Shown piece after piece: positions 62,964-64,000 of a stretch of DNA of 64,000 nucleotides (the first letter of the stretch is position 1; each line of letters opens with the position of its first letter). Location of the stretch: positions 1 through 64,000 of the forward strand of contig CAJNYU010004233.1 in NCBI GenBank assembly GCA_905331475.1, written 5' to 3'. The position numbers and the translations under genes were made by a program. This stretch comes from Rotaria socialis (taxonomy: Eukaryota > Rotifera > Eurotatoria > Philodinida > Philodinidae). Below the pieces are notes generated by a model. The model was not told where the DNA came from and made no database searches. It worked only from the letters and a program-made list of their open reading frames with translations.

Positions 62964-63237
62964 GTCCAGTGACATTACATTCAGAATATTCAACGTAAAT
63001 ATTATTTTTGCAATGACCATTTTATTCAATATACATATGCAATTTTTAATAGCAAGTATTCAGTTTCCTCATTAAGGAATGGACGGATTTGTATGATGCT
63101 TCTAACGTAGCTTACTATCAGTACGTCTCTTTTATTTATGTAAGTTATATTTGAAATCATTGATTATTATCTAAAGAAAAATAATAAAAATACAGAAAAG
63201 GTAACTTAAATCAGTTCGCTCAAAACTAAACTTTTAT

Positions 63238-64000
63238 CTATTGCCATATCGCTTGAAACTCATATTGACCTGAACCAATATACACTGTCATAAAACCTGT
63301 TATTGAATCTTTTTCAATATCAAATCCTTCAACATATCGGTTGCCGATGTCCGATGACCATATAATATTATGGCCTTCAATTAATGTTTTACATCGTCCA
63401 CCGATTAGTAATGGCTCCAATATTATACGAGCTTGTGTATTTGTTGGTACAGTAATATGAAGCAAAATTGAATTAGAAATCGTATCATGCTCATCACGCG
63501 TATAGGAAATATGAATCAGACCGTATAATGTACTCAATTGGCAATCTAATTTTGATAAAAGATATTTTTTAGCTTCGGAAGCCATTCGAGGTCGAATAGT
63601 GATCATATTGGATGAAACATCAATCCCTGCTAGATGTGAATAAAACCAAGCACCAACACTACCATACATAATATGATTACGAGAATTCATGCCAGGTCCT
63701 GCAAGTGGTGCATTCCAAAGTTCCCATATAGTAGTAGCATTTTCATAAGGATTTGTAAACATATAGCCGTATGAAGGATATGTTGTTGATGATATCAATT
63801 CAAGTGCCAAATCGTGATGTCCATTATCAGAAAGCACCGGATACAGTTGAGCTGTAGATACGATACCTGTTGTAAGATGTATGTTATTTTGCTTTATATC
63901 ATTAACAAGTTGATTGACGACTGCTTCTCGAACATTGGCTGGTACAACTTCAGGTAATGCCAATGCGAGAACTTGCGCTGCTTGCATTCCATCTGCATAA
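63238..64000 (-). CDS. Alpha-L-rhamnosidase (GH78), C-terminal part, runs off the window
   Basis: A glycoside hydrolase that removes terminal L-rhamnose from plant or microbial glycans. The frame is open to the window edge, so at least 254 C-terminal residues are seen and the N-terminus lies beyond 64000. Recognisable (alpha/alpha)6-barrel end: YADGMQAAQVLALALPEV, TGIVSTAQLYPVL, TTIWELWNAPLAGPGMNS and NHIMYGSVGAWFYSHLAGI, with the Glu of WELW in the conserved active-site block. A beta-sandwich tail follows to the stop. GH78 enzymes are rare in animals and typical of bacteria and fungi, and bdelloids carry many transferred carbohydrate-active enzymes, so horizontal origin is likely but inferred. 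No intron is seen in this part. Confidence 0.9.
   Translation of the reverse strand, partial: YADGMQAAQVLALALPEVVPANVREAVVNQLVNDIKQNNIHLTTGIVSTAQLYPVLSDNGHHDLALELISSTTYPSYGYMFTNPYENATTIWELWNAPLAGPGMNSRNHIMYGSVGAWFYSHLAGIDVSSNMITIRPRMASEAKKYLLSKLDCQLSTLYGLIHISYTRDEHDTISNSILLHITVPTNTQARIILEPLLIGGRCKTLIEGHNIIWSSDIGNRYVEGFDIEKDSITGFMTVYIGSGQYEFQAIWQ

Larger units (their letters stand above)
58785..63237. other. Intergenic with small mobile-element copies
   Basis: About 4.5 kb upstream of the laccase and downstream of the rhamnosidase. It contains the inverted-repeat elements at 60901-61041 and 62838-62963 and a GC-rich relic at 61990-62330. No gene was recognised; open frames such as 61486-61677 are unsupported. 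Confidence 0.55.

Overview
This looks like nuclear DNA of a small invertebrate, most probably a bdelloid rotifer (Rotaria or Adineta type). The sequence is AT-rich. It holds animal genes with short GT-AG introns: a myosin light chain kinase, an A1CF/RBM47-type three-RRM protein, TMEM222 and a secreted frizzled-related protein. Interleaved with these are intron-bearing genes of families often found as foreign or expanded genes in bdelloids: FG-GAP/VCBS protein, laccase, alpha-L-rhamnosidase, ADP-ribosylglycohydrolase and TIR proteins. The species call is inference. All gene models were assembled by hand from splice sites, and exon phases were checked so that each stated model keeps one open frame.

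Layout. 1-4241: repeat-rich DNA with a possible small gene and several short inverted-repeat elements. 4242-9048 (minus): myosin light chain kinase with two possible first exons. 10717-14804 (minus): three-RRM protein. 14805-20117: long intergenic stretch. 20118-20914 (minus): TMEM222. 21980-25895 (minus): helical-repeat (ARM-like)-TIR protein. 26520-35572 (minus) and 38465-46575 (plus): two head-to-head paralogues with the order SAM, KH-like, macro-like, KH-like, TIR, conserved C-terminal region. 46792-48101 (minus): FG-GAP protein. 50142-51166 (plus): sFRP-like protein. 53610-56182 (plus): ADP-ribosylglycohydrolase with an N-terminal MGCGQS lipidation motif. 57109-58780 (minus): laccase. 58785-63237: intergenic DNA with two small inverted-repeat elements. 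63238 to the window end (minus): C-terminal part of a GH78 alpha-L-rhamnosidase.

The most interesting part is 21980-56182. It contains three TIR domains (two keep the NADase glutamate position, one has lost it), two divergent macro-like domains and an ADP-ribosylglycohydrolase. Known chemistry of these families (TIR cleaves NAD+, macro domains bind ADP-ribose, ARH enzymes remove it) suggests an NAD+/ADP-ribose signalling or defence neighbourhood. The paralogue pair has an architecture I do not recognise as a named family. Functional coupling between the genes is inference.

Several genes have a good 3' splice acceptor a few bases before the start codon and no visible upstream coding exon, which fits spliced-leader trans-splicing known in bdelloids. 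I saw no rRNA, tRNA or CRISPR array. One 10-base assembly gap lies at 42878-42887.
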